Below are positions 1-10,707 of a DNA stretch of 64,000 bases, piece by piece. Every line of letters begins with the position of its first letter. Position 1 is the first letter of the stretch. Location: assembly GCA_019914995.1 (NCBI GenBank), contig CM034131.1:10200501-10264500 (forward strand), read 5' to 3'. The DNA is from Acanthochlamys bracteata (Eukaryota; Streptophyta; Magnoliopsida; Pandanales; Velloziaceae). A model generated the notes under the pieces. That model made no database searches. It was not told the DNA's origin and saw only the letters and a program-made list of their open reading frames with translations. Position numbers and translations under genes: made by a program.

Positions 1-73
1 GCCGTATGAGAGAAAACACTTTCTTTACAAGATGAAGATAATCAAATAAAACGAAAATATGTTTAGCACATAC

Positions 74-890
74 CATTATCGTCTGAAAATTCAATACATG
101 TTATAGCATCATCGCTCCTTCCCACGATACTTTGGGTTCCTGAACACAAGCAATACCTGTGTATTTAGCTCTAAAAAAGTTAATTATAACAAAAATTTAG
201 TGACATTATAGAATTCGAAGCATTAAAAAACAACTATTCACATAGTAGAATGATTTCCTTTCAGAGTCACTCATAATAGATCATACTAGAGGCAAGATAC
301 GGCAGGGCACTAAACAGGGTAACTTGCCTCTATATACATAAGAAGACCTATGCACAAATCATTACTTCAGTTAATCAAAATGCTCGAATCACTATGTACC
401 AAACATAATTAAATAAGAAAAAATGTAGATTGATTAAAAGAAATGGAAAAACTGATTGCGCCCAGCTATAGACATAATTCCTTAAAGACATGAACTCACA
501 TCAGACAAGCTTGATATATTCCCCTGTTACAGAAGAAAAAAAATCACGATTCGTGAAAAGTAGCTAAATTTGTGTACCTTCTGAGACATCCATCAGAGCT
601 AGCCGAGAAAGCAACAGACTCGTCTTGGAAGCAACAATCTAGAAGCGCTCCTTCAGACTGTGCTTCCAGTCGAAGCACGGATCTACTCACATCGTACAAT
701 CTCAACACCTATACCATTCAACAAGATCAAAACAGACCTCCTAAAAGTAAAACAAAAACTCAAGAAATTAAATCAATTTCAGTACCGAATCCCATGAAGA
801 GCTGAGTAGATTATTGGAATTTGGAGCGAATCTTATTCTGGAGATTGCATCGTTGAAGGGCCGCTCGAGATCGAGTTTGAAACTTTCCAT
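74..890 (-). CDS. BUB3.3: BUB3.3-like WD40 spindle-checkpoint protein, 5' part only
   Basis: Three exons are visible on the minus strand: 890-786, 708-578 and 156-74, with GT-AG borders and continuous phase. The ATG at 890 opens a WD40 repeat. Key stretches are AISRIRFAPNSNNLL, SSWDSVLRLYDV (spanning the first intron) and EGALLDCCFQ, and exon 3 ends in the WD-like IEFSDDN. These match the Arabidopsis BUB3.3 N-terminus as I remember it and differ from BUB3.1. BUB3 proteins are seven-bladed propellers that act at kinetochores in the mitotic checkpoint. About 106 codons are present; the rest lies beyond position 1, and positions 1-73 are intron. The gene is divergent from the membrane-protein gene at 1913. 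Family assignment is firm; the exact paralogue is likely but not proven. Confidence 0.85.
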
Positions 891-1912
891 TTCTTCTATG
901 GCGAAATTCAGCTGACTGGAATATATTTCCAATTTTAATTCGAAAACTACAAAATTCGAAAATTTGCCGCCGAAGTTTTGCCGGTTAACTGAGATTCACG
1001 ATCTGGATTATTTTAGAGTCACTGGATTGGATCATATGGATGCGGTACAGTTAAAGATCCCCCCGTCAGGATTTTCTAGCGGCCCGTGCGAAGAACGAGC
1101 CTAAGGGCCTATTAGAAGCCCATTAAGAGAAGAAGGCTCAATCAGGACTTATATATTTTTGTGGTCGTTGGCCGTTGCTTATAAGATACTTTTCATTTTT
1201 ATATTATATTTTATATTTTTTTAATAAAATTTTTATTAATGTTTATAAATTTATTTAATTAAAAATATAAAAAATAATATATTATAAAAATTTTGTTATT
1301 ATTATTTTCAAAATAAAAAAAGGATCTATTTTATAAAATAAAATAAAAATAACTTATATTTTAAAAATTATTATTTTATAAGTACTTTTAAAATATATCT
1401 CGTGTTATCTTCTGAAAGCTAAAATCTAATTGAGAAGCTAAAACAATCATGACTTACACATTCTTGGAGCAGAATAGATATATAGACTGTAAATAGTAGG
1501 GTCTAGTAAATTCTGAAATTTCAATTGTCAAAAACAAAAATTTTTTGAAAGATAAAAAAGAAAAAAAGAACAGCATGTATACTATGTATAGGAAATTTCT
1601 GAGCTATTCTCTATTGTTTGCCAGACTCATCATCCCCATCCTGTTTTTACGTTAGCCTTTCTTTGAACAAGTCCACAATTTTCCTTCCTCTTCTCTCCAT
1701 CCTTCCAGAAAAATAACAAACAAACAAGAACAATAACAGAAATAGCAACAACAAGAAAAAAAATTAAGAAGATCATCATCATCATCAGAAGAAGAAGAAG
1801 AAGAAAAAAGGGAGAACAAATAATCAATGACGAGGAGTTAATAACCTTTCGTTTCAAAAGGAACAGTATCGATCGGTTGAGACCGGAGAATAGGATCAGT
1901 CAAACAATCAAC
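891..1912. other. divergent intergenic region and 5' leader
   Basis: This stretch separates the minus-strand WD40 gene from the plus-strand membrane-protein gene and must hold both promoters. An extremely AT-rich block (about 1190-1420) may be a decayed MITE. The part from about 1600 on is C/T- and A-rich and looks like the 5' leader of the next gene. I see no coding potential. Confidence 0.5.
1772..1806. repeat. ATC and GAA trinucleotide microsatellites
   Basis: A short run of ATC repeats is followed directly by GAA repeats in the presumed 5' leader of the gene at 1913. It accounts for the low-complexity ORF readings on the minus strand here. Confidence 0.85.
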
Positions 1913-2464
1913 ATGGCGGAGCAGCCGCCGGCTGGGGCTGCGGTGTCTCGCAGAACAGACCCTCGTATGTGGTGCATATTCTCCATCTTCTTCTTCTCGC
2001 TTGTAGCCGGCACAGTAATGCTCGCGTTCATTTGGGTGCATCCTGATGCGCCGTTATGGATGGACATCGCCGGTCTTACAATCTGCGCTCTCCCTTGGCT
2101 ATTCTGGCTATTTATGTTCCTCTACCGGCTTGTCTTCCACGGCGGAAGCAGTAACCAGAAACCAATGCAGCCGATGAGAACTGCAACTGTTGCTCCTGCA
2201 CCGATTGTTGATTCTTCTCCGGCGGCAACGAAGGAACAAATGAACGGTGGCGCTGATGAATGTGTAGGACATATGGGAACGATCGATGTACGGTGGGCTC
2301 AGGCTGTGCTGATGGATATTGATGAAGATGAAGATGATCGAGATCATCATCATCAAGCGGCCGAGAACGAAGGAACTGTTCGTAGGGATGTAATGCCGAG
2401 GCAGCAACGAGAAGGGTCGTCACATGATAGCGAGAAACCTTTAGCTTTTTCCTTGGCTTCATGA
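1913..2464 (+). CDS. small plant transmembrane protein, function unknown
   Basis: This is a single-exon ORF of 183 residues. The start is the ATG at 1913 (MAEQPPAG). The frame is open upstream to 1877 but that codon is TTG, so it is not the likely start. Two hydrophobic segments are visible: about residues 20-42 (MWCIFSIFFFSLVAGTVML) and 49-77 (ending LFWLFMFLYRLVF), joined by a short loop containing HPDAPLWMD. The tail of about 105 residues is hydrophilic, with an acidic/histidine run (DEDEDDRDHHHQ) and a serine-rich end. It resembles short plant-specific double-pass membrane proteins that usually carry no functional name. The compartment cannot be read from the sequence; no clear signal peptide precedes the first helix. 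Confidence 0.7.
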   Translation: MAEQPPAGAAVSRRTDPRMWCIFSIFFFSLVAGTVMLAFIWVHPDAPLWMDIAGLTICALPWLFWLFMFLYRLVFHGGSSNQKPMQPMRTATVAPAPIVDSSPAATKEQMNGGADECVGHMGTIDVRWAQAVLMDIDEDEDDRDHHHQAAENEGTVRRDVMPRQQREGSSHDSEKPLAFSLAS

Positions 2465-4638
2465 TTTAATTACATGGAATATTGCATCAAAATTTAAATC
2501 TTCATGTATGTGTGCTGTATCATGCAAAGAATTAAACCACTGATCTCTTGCATGCCGATTATAAGATGAAGTTTCAATGAGCTTATCTAAGTGTTTTTTT
2601 TTTTTTAAATTCCAAAAGAAAATTTTCTTAGCTAGTTTCTATTTACTTAATCTTTCTGTGCCTAAAATTCTACAGGAATGTATGTTCTTAGCTAAATATG
2701 GAATTCGATATTTGCAGGTCTTGGTTGATGTACATGTCGATCCAATATATATATGCTTTTAGCATACGGTGCGTCGTGAGATGCCTACAACTTATGTCCT
2801 CATCCGGTTCTTTTGCATTGAGAGCCCGTTTGAGATTATATTTTTTGAACACTATTTTTAATTTTTATTTATATATTTGTTAATGTATATTTTATAATTA
2901 TTTAAAATTTTAAAAATTTAAAAAAGTTTTATATAATAAAATTTTTTTATTATATATTTTTATTATTTTCTAAAACATTATTTTTTATTATTTTTATTAT
3001 ATTTATTTTTAAAAAATAAAATATTTATATTTTAAAAAAATTCTATTTTATAACACTTCTAAATGTTTTTTGAATTTGGTTGGAACTTTTGTTGAACAGC
3101 TGACTAGTTTTTTTGTGTAAAGTGAAGTTTTTCTGAAATAGAAAATATTTTTATTTTTTTATTTTAAAAAAATAATAAAAATATGTAATAAAAAAATTTA
3201 ATTACATAAAATTTTTTTACATTATCTAAATTTTAAATTTTTTTTAATACATATAAAATATATATTAAAAAATATAAAATTAAAAATTAAAAAAAAAATT
3301 ATTGGAAAAAAACTGAACCAAACTTCTTCTAAGTCTTAACTACACATGGTAGTGCATATAACTTGGAATTCAAATCTGGGCACCTTCATTCAATCTTTCA
3401 ACACCTGCATGGTTTCTGGAATATGTATAAGCTGTCTTTAGAACTTAACATTAGAGATTTTTTATGGTTGATTCTGAAAGTTGAACTTGAGGGAAGGATT
3501 TAATATATATTTTATTTACGCAATTTGGATCGATCATCTACTTATAGGAAGTTTGGCATTGTTTATTTATTGAATGTCTTTAGAATGAAAACTTGGCAAG
3601 TTAAAATACCAGTATATGTTTAATATGGGCTGAGGTAATTGGACTTGGCCAAGTTAAAATTGAGTAGGCTCTGTCAAGTTTGAAGCCCAAAGACAAAAGG
3701 CTAGACAAAAAAGTTTCCAGATACATATCAATTTCAATTCAGTTTCATTTTTAATATTTTTTTAATAAGATTTAATAAAAGTAAAAAATAAAAATTCTAT
3801 AGCAAATTATACATCATAAAAAATATATATATTTTTTTATTTTTAGATACTTTAAATAAATTTATTTAGAAAAAATTTATTAAGCAACAAATTGCATTGT
3901 TGATTATGGTTGACGTTAACTCCAACTTACCCATGTCTTTTTCATACTTTGGTTACTTGTCCATTTCTCATTACGACCTACCTGTCTGAAGTCTCAACTG
4001 TCGCACATATTTTCTTAATCCCTACTCTTCAACATGATTTCAAATATTCATAATTCAATTGTTCATAAACCTTTTGAAAAAGAATTTTTGAATATATTAT
4101 TTTTTTAAGTAATATATATTTATATCATTTTATAATTTATATTTATTTTATTTTAATTTTTTTAAAAATTAAAAATTTATGCATAATTTTTTTAAAATTA
4201 AAAAAAATATTGAAATTGATAAACAATCTCAAACATGTTGCATAGCTTATGCCATAAACACAAAACACATTCTACACTAACTGTTGATTAAATGAAGCAG
4301 CTCAATATTTAACTGCTAATTAATCAATAATAATTATACCAATAAAATAATAAGGGAGTGGTCCACAAGGTCAATGAAGTTTCAAGTCAAATCAGGTGTG
4401 TGCAGAAAAATAATTTATGGAAAATATCGAAGGTCGTTTTGTCCACCAACCCCCCTCTGTACCTAACCCAACTTTCCTCTCACCAACCAAAAGATTCTTT
4501 TAATTCCAATTCAGTTCTTCCAACACCTTGTTTAAGAAATAAGATTTTTACTTTGTTCCATTTTCTTTCTCTCTGCTTGATTCTGTTTAATAGAGTTTCT
4601 TGGAAAGCTTTCAGATAGGTTGATCGGTTGATTCATTA
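2465..4638. other. intergenic, AT-rich, MITE-like debris
   Basis: No gene is seen. AT-rich blocks lie at about 2820-3070, 3140-3310, 3720-3890 and 4080-4210. The first begins with a CCCGTTTGAG-like edge recalling the Harbinger-type MITEs at 21941 and 60426, but its other end is too decayed to pair. The last 300 bases are the promoter and leader of the chorismate mutase gene. Confidence 0.5.
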
Positions 4639-7600
4639 ATGGAGTTGAAGCTTGTGAAAACAGTCTCGCCTTCCGTTCCAAGAACAACGAAGGTAAATGG
4701 AGTTCAACGACCCAGTTTTACGATCCCTTTCCGGTCCATAACGAAGCCCAAGAAGAGTTTTGGAGCTCTTGCTTCGGGTCGTTTGAATTCGATTCAATGT
4801 TCTGCGCTTTCCCCGGCCGGGTATGGTGATCTTCTTGGAATTTTCACTTCTGTTAGAATTAGGGAATTAGTTGGAGCTGATTGTGTTTGTTTCAGCTTGT
4901 TCTTGGTATGATTACTGTATGCCCATGAACTGCTATATATAATCTGAGGTTTTGTTTCCTTGGTTTGTGATGCTTATTTCTGTTCTCTGACTTATGGTGA
5001 TTTTGTAGTTTTGAATTGAAATAATAACATTGGTGTTAGACATCTTTCACTGAGTATGATGCTTCACAGTTATGTCAAGCTCTTCTTCTTCTTCTTCTTC
5101 TTCTTTTTTTTTTTTTTTTTTTTTAAGTTACTACTTTGTTATGTTGCATGGTAATCCCTTAACAAAATTTTTTTTCTCCTTTTACAATGAAGCATACACT
5201 TTTTAAATTAGGAAGTACCTTGTTATGCTGCATTGAATAAAATATATGGTATTGCCTTCTACATTTTTCCTATGGCAAGACATGGATTTGACTTTGTAGT
5301 CTAATCTTAATGTTGGGTGCTACCAATTGTTGATTTCTGTATTTGCACGTAAGCCATATTCAGTATCCTGTTAGAGAGGATTTTTTTGAAAACATTGATA
5401 AGATGACTTGGTCGATAAAGTGAATCACTAAAACTTGATTTCACCTTGTTTGGCACTGTTTTAATCTTGGACGATAAGAACACCACTTTTTGCGTATGCA
5501 TGGATGAAAGAGTTGAAAACTTGTAAACACAGTTTCTGGAGTGATTCTAGAGGATACATGGTTTTGGAAATGTGGAATGGCGGCATGTAAAAATTCATGC
5601 ACCCTCTCTAGCAGGTTGATTAAGTAATTTGTAATAAGGATTTGGCTATTCTGTATGAGCTATTTAACACTGTATATGGTCCCAAGATTATGATCTAGCA
5701 TTTTACATATGCATTTGCTATGACTACCTTGGCATCTCTGTAGTTTACTGAAGTTTGCTCCATGGCTGATATGGCCTTCCCTTTGGAATATTTTTTAATC
5801 AGGAGTTTGGATAAAGGAAGGGTAGATGAAAGCGAAAGCTTGATGTTGGATAGTATTAGGGATTCCCTCATTCGGCAGGAAGATAGCATCATCTTCAGCT
5901 TAATAGAGAGGGCACAGTTTCGTTTGAACCCTGACACCTATGACCGAAATGCAGTCTTCATGGCTGGTTATGATGGTTCTTTGGTTGAATATATGGTGAG
6001 GGAAACAGAAAAGCTTCATGCACAGGTAAATTGGTTGTTGGATGGAATTGCCAGGCAACCAGGAACTCTTTCCTTTACTTCCTAATAAGTTCTCTTATTT
6101 CAATTGTCATGTGACACGTGTCTCAGGTTGGTAGATACAAAAGCCCTGACGAGCATCCTTTCTTTCCAGCAGATCTACCTCAACCAATGTTACCACCAAT
6201 CGAGTACCCAAAGGTAGATTAATAACATGATTTTATAGAAATTAATCTACTTGTTAATGCTTTCGGATGTGTCTACTAATGAGAGTAATGAAATTCGGCA
6301 CGCCAATCTTACTAGACAGTTATATGATGTTAAGTTGGGGAAAAAAAGAGATGCAATGTCGCTTCACCAAATTTCTGGCGATGACACCACTCCTTGAAAG
6401 TGGGAGTTCTAGTTAGTTTGAAAACTGCTGTGTATTTGAACAGCTCAAGCTGTTAAGAAAGACCAATACTTGTTCGTGGGCTTTCTCAAGACATGATGTA
6501 ACCAGGTGTCTGAACTGTCCTTGGACAAACTATAACAATAATCAACAAATATGATGCTCTTTGTGTGATGAAAGCGGAATTAAGTGCTTGACATGTTAAT
6601 GATACTAGGCATTTACTTAGCTCTAGTTGATTTGCATGTCGTCACATTCATGAAAGTAATATAGGCCCACAACATTCTTCGCAAAAGCATAGCAAAATTT
6701 CTTTGTCTGGATACTAAAAAGAAAAATGTTGTATAGTTACTTTCTGCAAAATAAAGTATACCTGGCTGGGAATCTTGGACTTTGACAGATCTTGGTTTTC
6801 TGTTTGAAAACTTGCTATGCCTCACTCCCTTAGTGCTGCGGAAATTCATGTTGTTATTAGGCATCTTATTTGTTTACTAAATGGTGTTTACTTTCTTGTG
6901 CCAGGTTCTGCATCCCATTGCTGACTCCATCAACATAAACAAGAAGATTTGGGAAGTGTACTTCGATAATCTTCTTCCTAGGTTGGTTAAAGAAGGAAGT
7001 GATGGTAATTGTGGATCTAGTGCTGTGTGCGACACAATTTGTTTACAGGTATGCATAAGACTCAGAGCTGTGCGAGTTTAAGTAAAAATTGAACAAACTC
7101 AGGTATTTGATTTTTCATGCTTTATGATGCCTTGTGAACTTGGAAACTTAGCACCTGTTCACTTGTTGCTTTTTGAATCACAATACATCTGGTCAACTGT
7201 GTGATATCACTAGTATGCATATGTTGCAGGCTTTATCAAAGAGAATCCATTATGGTAAATTTGTGGCAGAGGCTAAGTTTCAGGAATCCCCAGAACTATA
7301 CAAGAGTGCCATTATAGCCCAGGTATCTTGCTCCCTTTTGACACTATTGTGTGTTGTGTTACTGTGAGCTTTTCTTATGCATGCGTTGCCTGTTCATTGA
7401 TCCTTCAGGATAAGGATCACATAATGCGTTTGCTTACGTTTGAGTCTGTTGAGATGGCGATCAAACAGCGAGTGGAGGTGAAAGCAAAAACGCACGGGCA
7501 GGAAGTAAATGTCGGTGGAGACCAGAATGGAAGCTCTCGTGTGTACAAGATCAGGCCCAGTTTAGTTGCTGATCTATACGGAGACTGGATAATGCCGTTA

Positions 7601-7645
7601 ACAAAGGTTGTCCAAGTGGAGTATCTACTGAGAAGATTGGACTGA
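4639..7645 (+). CDS. CM3: plastid chorismate mutase (AroQ type)
   Basis: Six exons: 4639-4820, 5803-6025, 6127-6213, 6905-7048, 7230-7322 and 7409-7645, giving 321 residues with every phase consistent. The enzyme converts chorismate to prephenate, the branch point to Phe and Tyr. Residues 1-60 are Ser/Arg/Lys-rich, as expected of a chloroplast transit peptide. The mature part follows the plant CM pattern: RVDESESLMLDSIRDSLIRQ, EDSIIFSLIERAQF, DEHPFFPADLP, ININKKIW, LSKRIHYGKFVAEAKFQ, and the family ending DLYGDWIMPLTK then VQVEYLLRRLD. The transit peptide points to the plastid CM1/CM3 class, not cytosolic CM2. Plastid forms are generally Trp-activated and Phe/Tyr-inhibited; the sequence does not prove that here. 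The neighbouring RRG-type gene favours the CM3 orthologue. Confidence 0.95.
5081..5124 (+). repeat. CTT microsatellite plus poly-T tract
   Basis: A TTC/CTT repeat runs into about 20 consecutive T residues, inside intron 1 (4821-5802) of the chorismate mutase gene. Confidence 0.9.
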
Positions 7646-8443
7646 GCCATCCCTTCAGAAGAACCGCTGAAATTCATTAAAGTTTCATCATCGACGAAAG
7701 AGAAAGAACAGGTATTCGTTATTAAAACAAGATTTATACATATGAGTTGAATTCTGCAACAACAAAACGTCGACGATGCTTATAGTAGGTCTTGTTACGG
7801 GTGAACTGAGCTACTTCAATTTTTGTCAGAAAAGGCTTGTGTTGTTATTGTTATTGTTGTAGAGGGAACTCTGTCTACTTAATGGGCCGATTGTCCAATT
7901 TGGCCCGATGAATACAGCTTTCTAAGAAAGTAATAAAAGCTTGCATGATCTGCCCACTTTGTGTACTTTCGCATGTTAGCGTCTTCTATATCGGCGGTAT
8001 TTATTGAAAAAGATTTTTTTTTAAAATAAAAGAATAAAAATAATTAATAATAAAATTGAAGAATTTTTTACATATTTAAAATTTCAAAAAATTTTAAAAT
8101 TTTATTGAAAAATGTGAAATAAAAATTGAGAAAAAGAAAAACATTCCCAAATATGTAGTGGATCTAGTATGAGAAACCACATAATATTGGCTCTTTTGTG
8201 AGAAGATCCAGATAAGAAACAACGATAGTATTGCTGGCAAAAGAGTGGCAAATCTAGTAATTAAAGCACGTATCATTGCATGTGGCGGTACCCTTGAATT
8301 TGTTTCATACTATGAATAAAAACCAATCCTCCCCACGTGACATGTCTGCTCAATTCCCTGCTTCACTCTCATCTCTCGCTCATTTTTGAAGAACTCTAGA
8401 GAGTAGCTAGAAAGAGAGTTCTAGAGACATAAGCTAGCCGGAG
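7646..8443. other. 3' region of chorismate mutase and promoter of phytocyanin gene
   Basis: This holds the 3'UTR of the mutase gene (to roughly 7950), a short AT-rich block at about 7990-8110, and the upstream region and leader of the next gene. No further gene is seen. Confidence 0.5.
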
Positions 8444-9408
8444 ATGACAAAGCCGGTGCTGCTCCGCTTATTCGCCGCCGTGATTTTTCTCTGTTCCGCC
8501 GTGTCTATGGTGTCGGCGAACAAGTTCACGGTGGGAGATGAGAAGGGGTGGAATCCCGGTGTTAATTACACAGTTTGGGTTAACAAGCACAAACCGTTCT
8601 ATGTCAACGATTGGCTAGGTTTTTTCTCTCTCTTATTCTTCTTCTCTTCAGATCTATGATAAACTTTATAGTTATTGGTTCATCTACATTTGATCTTTGA
8701 GGAAATTTGAATGTTGGTCTTTTTCTTTTTCTTTTTTGGTAAGCTTGGAATTTTTTATTTTTTAAATAAAACAAGATCTCAATGCACGTTTAGTTAAATT
8801 GTGAACAGTAATGCGATTAATCTTTAGATTGAGCAGAACAATCAGAGGTTTTTCTTCAATTTCCTTGAGGAAATTCTACTACGTACAATCAAAATACTAG
8901 GATTTTGGCATTTGAGAGAATTCTGATGTAAATTCGAAGTCAAATTTTAGTTTATAGTATTAAGTCTGTTCTTTGAACTGTTAGAGACACTTCAACCAGT
9001 TCCAGGTTTTTTGTTAGATTTTAAGATTTGGGTATTTAACAGTTTGGAAAGCTCAAAAGTTAACTCAAAATTCAATTTGTGGAATGGTATCCAGTGTTCT
9101 ACTACCAGTCAGGCATGGCGGACGTGATCCAGGTAGACGAAGCTGCATACAACAAGTGCGACGCGTCGAACCCGATCTCTAACTACAGCAAAGGCCGCAG
9201 CTACGCGTTCGAGCTCAACCACACAAAGACTTACTACTTCATCTGCAGTTTGGGCTACTGCTACAACGGAATGAAGGTTGCCATTAAAGCTGAACGACTT
9301 CCTCCTCCATCACCGCCGCCGGCTTCTAAACACAACTCCGCCACTATTTTTGCCACCTCCGCTGTTCTCCGCTTCGCCGCGGCCGCAGTTGTGTTCCTTC
9401 TCCGGTGA
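8444..9408 (+). CDS. early nodulin-like phytocyanin, probably GPI-anchored
   Basis: Two exons, 8444-8618 and 9095-9408, joined in phase 1 at Trp-Leu-Val, give 162 residues. Residues 1-25 form a signal peptide (LLRLFAAVIFLCSA, cleavage near VSA/NK). The phytocyanin domain follows (FTVGDEKGWNPGVNYTVW ... YNKCDASNPI ... TYYFICSLGYC). Then come a short Pro/Ser linker (PPPSPPP) and a hydrophobic C-terminus (FAAAAVVFLL), as in GPI-anchored arabinogalactan-like early nodulin-like proteins. The blue-copper ligands look lost: the first histidine site reads QSGMADV, and the usual GHC reads GYC with one residue fewer after the first Cys. A structural role at the plasma membrane or apoplast is more likely than electron transfer. 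Confidence 0.9.
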
Positions 9409-10707
9409 TTACTAGTATCTATTTTAGTTTATTTTAGTGATAAATATGTTTGAGGATTTTAAATTTGCGTTGATTTGAGATCTGGAATGTAAACCGTTCG
9501 ATAAGTGTTTAGATGGTTCTAGTTTCGTCAAAAGAGGTAATTGTGAAAATTTAAAAGGACGCAAAATGTAAAACTGTATTTTTTAAGTTGTGTTTTTTTA
9601 GAGTGGTTTTGATTTGGTTGGTTTGTTTGTTAGTTTATTCTAGGGGGTTTCTTGGTCAAAACAGAAAAGATCAGAAAATGTGAATTTGGTTTGTTAATTA
9701 GTTTTTCTGAGAAGATGCAAGTGTAACTGTTCTGTTTTGTGCTTTTCCTTTATTACTTTTCTGGGATTTTTAACCTTTTTCGTACTTTGGATGGTTGGTT
9801 GGTTGGTTGGGCGAGATGTTGGTTCTTTTGGGAGGATGTGATTTTCCGTTGTGTTGACCTGTGATCTCATTGCCAGAAGTGCCTTATCTATCAATACAGA
9901 GACTGATAATTTCAGAAAATTCTTATCATATACTTCAAAATTTGAAGAGCTGGAGTTCTTATTGTGTAGCCCTTCTCTACGACTATACATGTCATAGGAA
10001 ATAGTTTTTCATTAGATTTTCAATTATACTTCAAACATTCAAATTCTCTATTGAAAGAAAAAGTATCCTTATCCTGCGTGATTGGCGTGCAAGCTGAAGC
10101 AGTCAAGAATTTTCAGCTACAAGAACACAAGGATTATTAAGTTTCATGAACCACTTTGATCTGATGACAATAACAAAATTTGCTGGAGGTATCATTTCTT
10201 CATTGTCCTCCATGTCTGTGCCTAGCTCAGCAACTAAAACAATACAAGTTTCTATTCTTTGACTAACAAGGGAAAACAGAGTTAGATCGATCTTACATCA
10301 AAAATTGAAAAGGTAGTCCACCATTGAGCTTCTCAATATCGAGTCAGAGTATACTTGAGTTACGGTAAACTCTGGCATGAAAAGAAATGGTGCTTATCAT
10401 GATGAGAGTTTGAATGCTGAGGACATCTTAAAAGACAGGCAAATGAAATGTAGTATGATTTGATGACTTTGCAAAAAGTAGTGGAGGAGCTCTTAAGTTT
10501 AGAAAAGAAGAGCTAATGAAATGGTGACATCTTAAAAGACAAAGGCAAAAGTTGAACTAGGAGTAAGGTAAATAGTTGGAGTTTTCATGTGAAGAAGAAA
10601 ACTCCTATGGTTAATTTGTTTGAAGAAAGGCTAGAGAACAAAAAATTTTGGAACAGCGTAAGAAAGGCCTGAATATAAGGATCATGATAATGATCGAAGC
10701 TAAGAGC
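9409..10707. other. convergent 3' intergenic region
   Basis: This lies between the stop of the phytocyanin gene and the stop of the minus-strand RRG-type gene, so it should hold both 3'UTRs. There is a GGTT repeat at about 9792-9811. I see no ORF with gene-like features. Confidence 0.5.

Noticed and set aside
1877..1912. Upstream extension of the membrane-protein ORF to 1877
   Set aside because: The codon at 1877 is TTG; the first ATG in frame is at 1913, which starts a plausible N-terminus.
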